In this document: one piece after another, positions 1 through 10,465 of the stretch | Layout: every line of letters begins with the position of its first letter | How positions within the stretch are numbered: the first letter of the stretch is position 1 | From: Bacteroidales bacterium | GTDB taxonomy: Bacteria > Bacteroidota > Bacteroidia > Bacteroidales > UBA932 | Assembly (NCBI GenBank): GCA_017550525.1 | Contig: JAFZOU010000024.1 | Span: 1-60,373 of the forward strand | Reading direction: 5' to 3' | DNA length: 60,373 nt | Program-made: the position numbers and the translations under genes | Notes under the pieces: generated by a model | Seen by the model: only the letters and a program-made list of their open reading frames with translations | Told to the model about the DNA's origin: nothing | The model's database searches: none

Positions 1-8
1 AAATACTA

Positions 9-2219
9 TCAGAAAGGATAACCTACTCCAAAATGTATTGCGTAGGAACTGTTGAACCAATCGGCGGGGCCTAGCCAGCGGTATTGCTTCTCCCTTCCGG
101 GGTCATGGATACGGAAGCCTCCGTCAAGGCGCACAAGGATAAGTCCAAAGTTAAGGCGGATTCCGAGGCCCCAGTCAAGGCCGATCCCTTCAAGGGTTTC
201 CATATTGAATCCGAAGGTGCTGCCTGCCAAATCTTCATCGGGTTCGTAATTGGGTCTTGGAAGGTCCCAGATGTTACCGGCATCGGCAAAAATGGCCCCC
301 TCAAGTTTCCAGAATATGGGGAAACGGTACTCTACGTTGGCTTCCAGCTTCATTTCTCCAACGGAACTGGGTATGGTGAAGAACTCTGAATACAGGGTGC
401 TTGTGCCAGGCCCCAGTGTCCTTGCCTGCCAGCCGCGCATTGAATACGCTCCTCCTGCGTAAAATAACTTTTCAAGTGGAACAGTGGAGCTGGAGGAATT
501 GCCGTATGGGAAAGCGGCGCCTGCGTTGAAGTGGAGAGCCACGGCGTGTTTGTCCTCTTTTCCAAAGCGGAATGTCTTTCCAAGGTGGAGATCGGCCCTC
601 ACATACTGGGCATAAGGGATGGTCCAGATGGTTCTTTCGTCGAACTCGTTTACAGGAAGGAGTTTGTTGAAAAGGCTCAGGGTATTTCCTGAAAGGTCAA
701 AGTTGAACCTGGCGTAATGGTATGGCCTTGTGGGCACCACTGAATTGTCAGTAGTGTAATACAGCATTGTGCTTATACCCATATCGAACTTGTCCATATA
801 GGCACCGGACAGCACTATGTTGTTGAAAATCTTGTCCAGGAAGTCGTCAGTGGCACCAAACAGCCTTGTTACGTTCACTCTTATAGGGGTGAACTTATAT
901 GAGAACTGAGAGTTGAATCGGCCGGTATAACTGAACTCCCCTGCAATAGCCTGGCGCTTGAATTCCGGGCGGTCCTGATAATTGTATGCCAGGGAGACCT
1001 CTGTCTTAGGTATGTATTTTCCTTTGAAAAACTTTGTAGGAAGGCCGATAAACTTGGGGAACTGGATACTTCCAGTTGCGCTTACTTCCGTGGAGTAGGC
1101 GTCAGACTTTGGACGGAACTGGAAATTGCCCTTGACGCCAAGGTTAAGCACCTCTCCTCCGTGGAAAATGTTCCTGTGATAGTATGTTAGCTGAGGCGAA
1201 ATGCCAAACAACGCCGTAGAGTTTACTGATGCTTCCAGATTTACCTTGAAACCCTGAAGACCTGAGTTCCGGAGCGCTATGTTGCAATCTACCTTTTCCC
1301 CGGGAGCCTCGGATGTGGTGATATTCACGCCTGTGAGCATGCCAACGTTGGAGAAACGGGAGTAAGTGGTGTTGATGACTTCCTCGTTGTAAAGGTCTCC
1401 GGGCCTTATGAGATTAAGGGTCTCAATGACCCCGGGGCGTATTTTAAGCCTTCTGGGCTTAGTGACGGTAAGTTCTCCTATGGAGTATTTTTTATGCTCT
1501 TGGGCCGATGCCGGGTTGTCTCCAAGGGCATAGTCACGGATACTCATCTTCAGCTTTGCGTTGCCGTCACCGGCAAGGGTATCGGCCTCAAAGAGATAGT
1601 AGCTCTTGTTGAATCCGTAGTAGCCTTTTGTGCGAAAATGAGCGGCGCTCCTTTCTGCTTCCTTCTCTATGATTTCCTCAGAGAGGTACATGCCTTCTTT
1701 CAGGGATACATTCTCCAGGTCCTGGCTCCAGTCCTCTTTGAAAGTTCCGTATGAAGGGATATCATAGTCAATTGCGCTTATCTTGTAGCGCTTCCCAAGG
1801 GCTACGTAATACGTTACGTAAACCATTCTCTTGCTTACCCTGACGTTACTTTCCACAACGGATCCGTAGTAGCCGGTGAAGCGGAGATGGTTAGCGATAT
1901 TGTCAATTGTTTCATCAACCTTTGAGGCGTCGTATACCACGGGTGGGACACCCAGCTTACGGAAAAACCGCTGGAAACCGGTCTTTCCCTCCCCTCCCCA
2001 ATTGTAGACTACAAGTGAAGGGCTTGTGCCAAGCATCCAGGAATTGGGCTTCTGGAGAAGGTATGCGCTGAGGTCTCCGGCATTGTAAGTTTTGTCATTG
2101 ACCCGGATTTTGTTGGAGCGCAGAAGATATTCACCGTCACGCAGTGTGCTGGTGGTACTGCATGAGGCTATTGCCAAAGCGGCGGCCATTGCAATAAATA
2201 TGCGGCTCCTTGATTTCAT
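9..2219 (-). CDS. tamL: TamL-type BamA/TamA family outer-membrane lipoprotein
   Basis: Outer-membrane beta-barrel of the Omp85 superfamily, which with TamB is thought to help insert or assemble envelope components. The 736-residue protein begins with a lipoprotein signal whose lipobox AIASC puts the lipidated cysteine at Cys20. That is the hallmark of the Bacteroidetes TamL variant; proteobacterial TamA has an ordinary signal peptide. POTRA-like repeats fill about residues 25-330, and a D15-type barrel fills the C-terminal half and ends in an aromatic residue (GVGYPF). The start ATG at 2219 lies just downstream of a minus-strand TAnnTTTG box. The gene is divergent from speA. Role is inferred from family. 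Confidence 0.88.
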   Translation of the reverse strand: MKSRSRIFIAMAAALAIASCSTTSTLRDGEYLLRSNKIRVNDKTYNAGDLSAYLLQKPNSWMLGTSPSLVVYNWGGEGKTGFQRFFRKLGVPPVVYDASKVDETIDNIANHLRFTGYYGSVVESNVRVSKRMVYVTYYVALGKRYKISAIDYDIPSYGTFKEDWSQDLENVSLKEGMYLSEEIIEKEAERSAAHFRTKGYYGFNKSYYLFEADTLAGDGNAKLKMSIRDYALGDNPASAQEHKKYSIGELTVTKPRRLKIRPGVIETLNLIRPGDLYNEEVINTTYSRFSNVGMLTGVNITTSEAPGEKVDCNIALRNSGLQGFKVNLEASVNSTALFGISPQLTYYHRNIFHGGEVLNLGVKGNFQFRPKSDAYSTEVSATGSIQFPKFIGLPTKFFKGKYIPKTEVSLAYNYQDRPEFKRQAIAGEFSYTGRFNSQFSYKFTPIRVNVTRLFGATDDFLDKIFNNIVLSGAYMDKFDMGISTMLYYTTDNSVVPTRPYHYARFNFDLSGNTLSLFNKLLPVNEFDERTIWTIPYAQYVRADLHLGKTFRFGKEDKHAVALHFNAGAAFPYGNSSSSTVPLEKLFYAGGAYSMRGWQARTLGPGTSTLYSEFFTIPSSVGEMKLEANVEYRFPIFWKLEGAIFADAGNIWDLPRPNYEPDEDLAGSTFGFNMETLEGIGLDWGLGIRLNFGLILVRLDGGFRIHDPGREKQYRWLGPADWFNSSYAIHFGVGYPF

Positions 2220-2224
2220 TCTTA

Positions 2225-2232
2225 CAAAATTA
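2225..2232 (-). promoter_or_regulatory. Bacteroidetes -7 box for tamL
   Basis: TAATTTTG on the minus strand fits the Bacteroidetes sigma-factor -7 consensus TAnnTTTG. It lies 5 bases before the tamL start, so the transcript would have almost no leader. No good -33 TTTG is visible. Confidence 0.5.
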
Positions 2233-2245
2233 ATACTTTTTTCCG

Positions 2246-2253
2246 TATATTTG
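2246..2253 (+). promoter_or_regulatory. Bacteroidetes -7 box for speA
   Basis: TATATTTG matches TAnnTTTG and lies 33 bases upstream of the speA ATG, back to back with the tamL box. Confidence 0.55.
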
Positions 2254-2286
2254 CATTCACTATTCTAAAGGCAAAACCAAACGCGG

Positions 2287-3684
2287 ATGAAAAACAAGTA
2301 CATTGACCTTATAGATCAAACCTTCGACTTCCCCCAGGACGAATTCATGGTGGTGGACGGCAATCTGATGTTCAATGACATTGACCTTATGGAAATCATT
2401 GAGAAGTACGGTACTCCCCTCAAGATTACCTATCTTCCCAAGATCTCTTCCCAGATCCAGAGGGCAAAACGCCTTTTCAAGGTGGCTATGGCCAAAGCGG
2501 ATTACCAGGGGCAGTACCACTACAGCTACTGCACCAAGAGCTCCCAGTTTGCCTTTGTGGTTCACGAGGCCCTGAAGAATGATATCCATTTGGAAACTTC
2601 ATCGGCCTATGACCTGGACCTCATGCAGGCTCTGGAGAAGGACGGTTCCGTGGACAAGAGCAAGATCTACGTCATCTGCAACGGTTTCAAGCGCCCCCAG
2701 TACGTGGAAAACATCGCAAAGCTCCGCAAGGACGGCTGGATTAATATCATCCCCGTGCTTGACAACAAGAATGAGTTTGAGGATCTGGCCGATCTTATTG
2801 AGGAGGATACCATGATGGGTATCCGCATCGCCTCCGAGGAAGAGCCCAACTTTGATTTCTATACCTCACGCCTTGGCATCCGCTATTCAGATATAGTGAA
2901 GTTCTACAAGGACACCGTGGCAAAGTATCCCAACTTCCACCTCAAGATGCTGCATTTCTTCATAAACACCGGCATCAGGGATACAGCGTATTACTGGAAT
3001 GAACTGTCAAAGTGCGTCAAGGTGTACTGTGAGCTCAAGGCCATATGCCCTGAGCTTGACAGCCTTAACATTGGTGGCGGCCTTCCAAACAAGACTTCAC
3101 TGGCCCAGGACTTTGACTATGAGTATATGGTGGAGGAAATAATCAACCAGATCAAGGTCACGTGCAATGCTTACGGCGTTCCTGAGCCCGATATCTTCAC
3201 GGAATTCGGCAGCTTTACCGTTGGAGAAAGCGGCGCAACCATCTTCAAGATCCTGGACATCAAGCAGCAGAACGACCGAGAGAAGTGGTACATGATAGAC
3301 AATTCCTTCATGACCTGCCTCCCTGATACCTGGGGTCTTAACCAGCGTTTCATCCTCCTCCCCGTGAACAAGTGGAACGACGAATACCAGAGGGTGTTCC
3401 TTGGCGGTCTCACCTGCGACAGCCAGGATTTCTATAATGCCGATTATCACGCCAACGCAATCTTCCTGCCCACCATCCGCAGTCGCAGGGAAAACCTGTA
3501 CATCGGCTTCTTCCACACGGGTGCATATCAGGAAGCCATTTCCGGCTATGGCGGCATCAAGCACTGCCTCATGCCCTCCCCCAGACACATCCTCATAGAC
3601 CGTGACAAGGAAGGAAACCTGGTCACATCCGTCTTTGCAGAAGAACAGACCGCCGAATCAATGTTAAAAACTCTAGGTTATTGA
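2287..3684 (+). CDS. speA: Arginine decarboxylase (PLP, alanine-racemase fold)
   Basis: Decarboxylates arginine to agmatine, the first step of polyamine synthesis in Bacteroidetes. At 465 residues it is the compact form common in this phylum, not the ~630-residue enterobacterial SpeA. The PLP lysine is expected at Lys84 in YCTKSSQF. Other family marks are HFFINTGIRD, LNIGGG and a C-terminal GGLTCDSQD segment, where the cysteine and aspartate complete the active site in fold-type III enzymes. A deoxyhypusine-synthase homologue elsewhere in the window (53.2 kb) could act on downstream polyamines. The stop codon overlaps the left arm of a palindromic repeat. Confidence 0.9.
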   Translation: MKNKYIDLIDQTFDFPQDEFMVVDGNLMFNDIDLMEIIEKYGTPLKITYLPKISSQIQRAKRLFKVAMAKADYQGQYHYSYCTKSSQFAFVVHEALKNDIHLETSSAYDLDLMQALEKDGSVDKSKIYVICNGFKRPQYVENIAKLRKDGWINIIPVLDNKNEFEDLADLIEEDTMMGIRIASEEEPNFDFYTSRLGIRYSDIVKFYKDTVAKYPNFHLKMLHFFINTGIRDTAYYWNELSKCVKVYCELKAICPELDSLNIGGGLPNKTSLAQDFDYEYMVEEIINQIKVTCNAYGVPEPDIFTEFGSFTVGESGATIFKILDIKQQNDREKWYMIDNSFMTCLPDTWGLNQRFILLPVNKWNDEYQRVFLGGLTCDSQDFYNADYHANAIFLPTIRSRRENLYIGFFHTGAYQEAISGYGGIKHCLMPSPRHILIDRDKEGNLVTSVFAEEQTAESMLKTLGY

Positions 3685-3820
3685 TGATGAAGGGTATATA
3701 TCTCTAAACCCGTGGCCACCCTCGGCCGCGTAAGAGGGAGGGGCCCAAAGTCCGCGCGTAGCGCGGGCGCCTGGGAGGGGTCGCGAAGCGACGGTTTAGA
3801 GATATATACCCTTCATCATC
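3683..3820. repeat. Palindromic multi-hairpin element, copy A
   Basis: A perfect 28-bp inverted repeat (3683-3710 and 3793-3820) encloses an 82-bp GC-rich core. Inside the core are GGCCACCCTC pairing with GAGGGAGGGGCC, a hairpin CCGCGC-GTA-GCGCGG (3752-3766) and a hairpin GTCGC-GAA-GCGAC (3780-3792). The same core, with different but self-complementary hairpins and different arms, occurs inverted in ligA at 9260-9392. It begins inside the speA stop codon and ends 12 bp before the next gene. No transposase is nearby. Confidence 0.9.
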
Positions 3821-3832
3821 TGAAGAATAGCA

Positions 3833-4531
3833 ATGATTACAGCAGCAGAAATAAAGTTCATCAAGTCACTGTCACAGAAGAAGTTCCGGGACAGTGAGGG
3901 ACTTTTTGTGGTGGAAGGTGAGAAGATGGTCCAGGAGGCCTTGAAGTCTGGTTTTGAGGTTGAGAAAGTGTATAGGAAGGAGGAGATAGGTGAAGCTGCA
4001 ATGGCAAGGATATCGGCCCTTTCATCCCCTTCTCCGGTGCTGGCCATTGTGAAAAAGCCGGAAGTACCGTTCAAGGCTCCTTCGGATGGCCTCTACCTGG
4101 CGCTGGACGGCATCAGGGACCCCGGTAATCTTGGAACAATCCTGAGGATTGCCGACTGGTTTGGAATTGATGCCGTATATGCCTCTGAAGATACCGTAGA
4201 GCTGTATAATCCCAAGGTTGTGCAGTCCACTATGGGCGCAATTTTCCGTATACCGTTCTACACTACCAATATTCCTTCGCTGTGTTCTTCTTATCCCGGC
4301 AAAGTGTACGGTACCTTCCTTGACGGGGAGAATATGTACAGGAAGGAACTGTCGGCCTCCGGAATAATCGTTATCGGCAATGAGGCCAACGGCATTTCAA
4401 AAGAGACGGCCGCCTGTGTAAGCGACCGCCTCTATATTCCTCCCTACCCGGCCGATGACCCCGGCTCCGAATCCCTTAACGCCGCCGTTGCCACCGCTGT
4501 CACCGTAGCGGAATTCCGCAGGAGGGGTTAA
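3833..4531 (+). CDS. TrmH/SpoU-family RNA 2'-O-methyltransferase
   Basis: SPOUT methyltransferase that transfers methyl from SAM to a ribose 2'-OH of rRNA or tRNA. An N-terminal substrate-binding region (LFVVEGEKMVQEAL, residues ~24-37) is followed by the three SPOUT motifs: DGIRDPGNLGTILRIADWFG, IVIGNEANGIS and IPPYP with ESLNAAVA at the end, which form the trefoil knot. The 232-residue length is normal. The target nucleotide cannot be told from sequence. The last 4 bases overlap the convergent amylase gene. Confidence 0.9.
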   Translation: MITAAEIKFIKSLSQKKFRDSEGLFVVEGEKMVQEALKSGFEVEKVYRKEEIGEAAMARISALSSPSPVLAIVKKPEVPFKAPSDGLYLALDGIRDPGNLGTILRIADWFGIDAVYASEDTVELYNPKVVQSTMGAIFRIPFYTTNIPSLCSSYPGKVYGTFLDGENMYRKELSASGIIVIGNEANGISKETAACVSDRLYIPPYPADDPGSESLNAAVATAVTVAEFRRRG

Positions 4532-5931
4532 TCTACTTTAATAACCTTATAGTCAAACGCATTCACGGAGACGCTGTAGACCGTGCGGACGGCCTTGATG
4601 CCAAGATAGTCCAGCGCTTCCGGCGGGATGCGGAGGGTAATATCGGCCTCAGGGCCGAAGTTGGCAACAATGAGGTAGCACTCCCTGCCGTCTGAGCGGA
4701 GCCAGGCAAAGTGGCGGTCCGGATTGAAGGCGCCGTCCTGGCAGTAGCAGAGGTCATAGCTTGGGCCGATACTGAAGGCTGGTTTCTTTGACAGCGCAAG
4801 CAGTTCTGAGTATGCCTCAAGCACCTTTCCGGGGCCGAAGTGCTTTGCGGCCCAGTCAAAGATGGAGGTGCGGCCGTCAAGTCCGCTGAAGCCTTCCTTG
4901 TCCATACCCCTCTCCCCTTGTTCCTGCCCAAAATAGAGCATAAACGGGGCGGTATTCCAAAGGAGTGAAACGGCCAGCGCAGCGTATCCTCTTTCCGGGC
5001 TTCCGCAGAAGAAATCCGATGCCAGGCGCTGCTCGTCGTGATTCTCCAGAAAGTTGAGCATATGCGGCTGGAGATCCCCAAGGAACTGCCAGTCACGGGT
5101 GATTCCCATGGCCGATGCTCCGCTGCATGAAACCGCCCTCAGGGTGTCGTAGAGGCCGCATTTGTCATAGAGAAGGTCAAAGCCCACCTCTTCCACGTAC
5201 ATACGGTATTTGTCTTTCTGGTATACCTCTGCGATGAAGATGATCTGCGGGAATTCCTGCTTTATGCGGGCGATGAGCCACTTCATAAACTCCGGCGGGA
5301 CCATCTCCACCATATCGCAGCGGAAACCGTCTACGCCCTTCCCCGCCCAGTAGCGGACAATGTCATACATCTTGTCCCAGGTACGGGTGTGGAAGTCGCA
5401 GTAGTTTATGCGCACGGTTTCCCACCAGTCGTTTACGTCCGGGGCCGATGTGAACGCGTTTCCGGATGCCTTGGCGGGAACTTCCTTGTAACCCTTGCAG
5501 GGAGAAGGAAGTTTGAGCTCCTCTCCGGGATAATAATAGAAGTCGTTTTCAGGGGCCCAGTGGATGCGGGGATTGTCCTCCTTTCCAAGGTTCACGTTCT
5601 CCCTTGCAACGTGGTTTGGGACAAAGTCTATAACCACCTTGAGGCCGGCTTTGTGGGTCCTTTCAACCAGTTCAAGGAATTCTTGCATTCTATTTGCGGA
5701 ATCGTCTGCAAGATAAGCATTTACGTCATAGTAATCTACTATGGCATAAGGGCTTCCGGCATCTCCTTTCACCACCTTTTCTGTGGAAGATGTAGCGTGG
5801 CGTATTATACCCGTGTACCAGATATAATCGGCACCGAGCCCCTTGACGTATTCAAGGGACCCGGCGTCAATTGATGAGAATTTACCATTCCCCCAAAGCC
5901 TTGGGAGCATCTGGTAAATGATGGACTTCAT
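4528..5931 (-). CDS. GH13 alpha-amylase family glycosidase
   Basis: Alpha-glucan hydrolase of family GH13. The catalytic triad is complete: nucleophile Asp206 in GFRCDMVE, acid/base Glu235 in IAEVY, and Asp299 in LENHDEQR. The region-I motif VIDFVPNHV is at 99-107. The 467-residue protein has the TIM barrel and a short C-terminal beta domain but no signal peptide, so it is probably cytoplasmic and acts on maltodextrin or stored glycogen. It starts 1 base after the pfkA stop, suggesting co-transcription and a link from glucan breakdown to glycolysis. Confidence 0.88.
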   Translation of the reverse strand: MKSIIYQMLPRLWGNGKFSSIDAGSLEYVKGLGADYIWYTGIIRHATSSTEKVVKGDAGSPYAIVDYYDVNAYLADDSANRMQEFLELVERTHKAGLKVVIDFVPNHVARENVNLGKEDNPRIHWAPENDFYYYPGEELKLPSPCKGYKEVPAKASGNAFTSAPDVNDWWETVRINYCDFHTRTWDKMYDIVRYWAGKGVDGFRCDMVEMVPPEFMKWLIARIKQEFPQIIFIAEVYQKDKYRMYVEEVGFDLLYDKCGLYDTLRAVSCSGASAMGITRDWQFLGDLQPHMLNFLENHDEQRLASDFFCGSPERGYAALAVSLLWNTAPFMLYFGQEQGERGMDKEGFSGLDGRTSIFDWAAKHFGPGKVLEAYSELLALSKKPAFSIGPSYDLCYCQDGAFNPDRHFAWLRSDGRECYLIVANFGPEADITLRIPPEALDYLGIKAVRTVYSVSVNAFDYKVIKVD

Positions 5932-5932
5932 A

Positions 5933-7162
5933 CTACCAGTTCAGGATCTTGCGGAAGTCGTACTCCTCAGGATTGGGAACGTACTTCTTTGCAGCCTCAT
6001 AGTCTGCGGGAGTGATGAAGTGGCAGAGGTGGTTGAAGTAGTTCTGGGCGATGCCGCCGTCAATTGCTACCCTGCGCGGAGGAATCTTTCCGTCTGCACC
6101 CTGGAGGTCCTTGAGGTACAGGGGTTTTGCCTCTCCGAAAGCGTCTACATATACCATGCAGCCTGTTTCACCCTTCTTGAAGAGCTCATAGGCACCCATT
6201 GCAAGCTCACTGCAGTAAGTGAGGTCAAATGCGATGGGATCCTGGCAGCGTACGTCATATCCAATCTCCACGGGACGGGTCTTGACCTTGAGGCCGATAG
6301 CTTTGAACTTCTTCTCAAGGATGTCATTGAAAAGGACTGCCTTGGAGATCTTGCCAAGCTCGGGGTGGCCGTGCTCATCATAGGTCATTGATACGCCGGC
6401 GTTCTTGATTTCCTGAGGATCAAGGTCATGGAAAACGCCTTCTGCAACCACCACGGTGCCGTAAGGGATACCAAGGATGTTGCGCTTGAGGATGGCGGAA
6501 AGTGCAAGGTTGACAATCTTGTCAAGGGTGATTTCCGTCTTGTTGAACATCTCGGGGATAATGGTCATGGGGCAGTGCGTGGCCTCACCGATACCAAGGG
6601 CAAGGTGACCGGCGCTGCGGCCCATTGCGCTGATGATGAGCCAGTTGCCGCTGGTGCGGGCATCCTCATACACGGTGCGTGCAAGGTGTGCACCTTCATC
6701 CTTTGCGCTGTTGAATCCAAACGTGGGGGTATTGTTAGGCAGAGGAAGGTCATTGTCTATGGTCTTGGGCACGTGGATGTTGTGGATGGGATACTGCTTT
6801 GCCTCAAGGAACTTTGCAATGCGGTTTGCTGTGGAAGCTGTATCATCACCGCCAACGGTAACCAGGAGCTTGATGTTGTTGTCCTGGAAAAGGCTCAGGT
6901 TGAAATTCTCTTCAAAGTCTTTGTCCGTGGGTTTGAAACGGCTCATCTGGAGGTAGGAACCGCCACGGTTGAAGTAAGCATCTGCTTTGAAGAAATCTAT
7001 GTCCTCAGTGCGGGGGCTCTTGGAGAAAAGCCCGCTGTAACCGCCGTGAAGGCCGATTACACGGTAACCGTTTGAAAGGAAAGTCTTTGCTACAGACATT
7101 ACGACGGTGTTCATACCCGGGGCCGGGCCGCCGCCACAAAGGATAATGATAGAATCTTTCAT
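5933..7162 (-). CDS. pfkA: 6-phosphofructokinase, probably PPi-dependent
   Basis: Phosphorylates fructose-6-phosphate in glycolysis. The phosphoryl-donor loop is GGDDT (residues 104-108). In this family an Asp after GGD indicates use of pyrophosphate, whereas ATP enzymes have Gly there, so a reversible PPi-PFK is inferred. PKTIDND (132-138) supplies the catalytic Asp and donor-site Lys, and AMGRSAGHLA binds sugar phosphate. Length 409 fits the medium-size PPi/ADP-type group. Lead gene of a two-gene operon with the GH13 amylase. Confidence 0.88.
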   Translation of the reverse strand: MKDSIIILCGGGPAPGMNTVVMSVAKTFLSNGYRVIGLHGGYSGLFSKSPRTEDIDFFKADAYFNRGGSYLQMSRFKPTDKDFEENFNLSLFQDNNIKLLVTVGGDDTASTANRIAKFLEAKQYPIHNIHVPKTIDNDLPLPNNTPTFGFNSAKDEGAHLARTVYEDARTSGNWLIISAMGRSAGHLALGIGEATHCPMTIIPEMFNKTEITLDKIVNLALSAILKRNILGIPYGTVVVAEGVFHDLDPQEIKNAGVSMTYDEHGHPELGKISKAVLFNDILEKKFKAIGLKVKTRPVEIGYDVRCQDPIAFDLTYCSELAMGAYELFKKGETGCMVYVDAFGEAKPLYLKDLQGADGKIPPRRVAIDGGIAQNYFNHLCHFITPADYEAAKKYVPNPEEYDFRKILNW

Positions 7163-7203
7163 AAGTGCGATTTATGTTTTGTAAATAGTTTCTTTAAATC
7201 ATA

Positions 7204-7211
7204 CAAAGATA
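7204..7211 (-). promoter_or_regulatory. Bacteroidetes -7 box for pfkA
   Basis: TATCTTTG on the minus strand, about 42 bases upstream of the pfkA start, in the divergent region shared with ligA. Confidence 0.55.
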
Positions 7212-7232
7212 GTAAGAATTAACGTGATTTGA

Positions 7233-9428
<2,196 letters not shown>

Positions 9429-9430
9429 AG

Positions 9431-10465
9431 ATGTTTAAGAAACTGTGGCATAAGATTGAAGTGATTATCCGGTGGGCTTCCATCTGGATATACCGGATCA
9501 CGCGGTTTCTGACTCACGATATTTTCTATCTGAGGGAAGAGGATTTCTCACGGTGGAAAGGGCGCCTTGTGAAAGATGCAAAGACCGTGATCCTGATGCT
9601 CACAACATTCAGTGCCCAGAAGATTGGGTACCAGGTGACCGCCCTGGCATACAGGAGCATGATGAGCGTTGTGCCGGCAATAGCAATTGCATTCTACCTC
9701 ACTTCAGGTGTGGGCCTCAAGGATATGTTCAAGGACATCCTCCTGACAAATCTTGGAGACATCCGTCTCACGGAGGTCCTCATGAATGCCGCCGACAATA
9801 TAGTGGACGTAGCCCAGAGCGGCCTGTTCGGTTTCATCTCCATGGCATCCTTCCTGTGGATAGTCCTGTCACTGATGATAACCGTGAGAAGCGTTTTCAA
9901 CAATGTGTGGAAGGTGGATAAGGAGAGGAACTTCCTGAAGATGATAGGTGTCATAATCGGCATAACCATAATGGCCCCGTTTGTGGTGATCATCTTCTTC
10001 TCAGGATCCGTGGTGTATTCCCATATCCTGGACGTGCTATTCCCCGGCACGGAGATTATCTACTCCACTATTAAGAGTTTCATGTCCTGGCTGCTCTTTG
10101 CAGGCGCCAGCATACTTATAATGTCGGCCATGTACAAGTTCATCCCTGGAACAAAGGTCAGGTTCCGCTACGCCATCAAGGCTGCCCTGATCTCCGGCCT
10201 TCTGTTCACGGGAGTGCAGTACCTGTACCTTGAAACCCAGATGATGGTGGCCAAGGTAAGTGCCGTATACGGTGTCCTGGCGGCCCTTCCGCTGTTCATG
10301 GTGTGGCTTAACCTTGGATGGACAATCATCCTTTACGGGGCAGAGCTTTCCTTTGCCTTCCAGAACGTTGACAGGATGGGTATAACCAACGAGCAACTTG
10401 ACAAGATGTATGCAGAAGCCATCCGTGAGAGGAAGGAGAGGCATCAAAAAGGTTTAGAACTATGA
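9431..10465 (+). CDS. YihY/UPF0761 family inner-membrane protein
   Basis: Polytopic membrane protein of the YihY (formerly BrkB) family, 344 residues with about six hydrophobic segments after a basic N-terminus. The conserved motif ALAYRSMMSVVPAIAIAFY follows residue ~72, and the C-terminal region has FMVWLNLGWTIILYGAELSFAFQ. The molecular function of this family is not established; the old ribonuclease-BN label is wrong. It starts 2 bp after ligA and overlaps the rel gene by 4 bp, so it is in the operon. Confidence 0.85.
   Translation: MFKKLWHKIEVIIRWASIWIYRITRFLTHDIFYLREEDFSRWKGRLVKDAKTVILMLTTFSAQKIGYQVTALAYRSMMSVVPAIAIAFYLTSGVGLKDMFKDILLTNLGDIRLTEVLMNAADNIVDVAQSGLFGFISMASFLWIVLSLMITVRSVFNNVWKVDKERNFLKMIGVIIGITIMAPFVVIIFFSGSVVYSHILDVLFPGTEIIYSTIKSFMSWLLFAGASILIMSAMYKFIPGTKVRFRYAIKAALISGLLFTGVQYLYLETQMMVAKVSAVYGVLAALPLFMVWLNLGWTIILYGAELSFAFQNVDRMGITNEQLDKMYAEAIRERKERHQKGLEL

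Noticed and set aside
3712-3897. Short plus-strand ORF across repeat A
   Set aside because: It is made almost entirely of the palindromic repeat and overlaps the methyltransferase start; no protein family resemblance.
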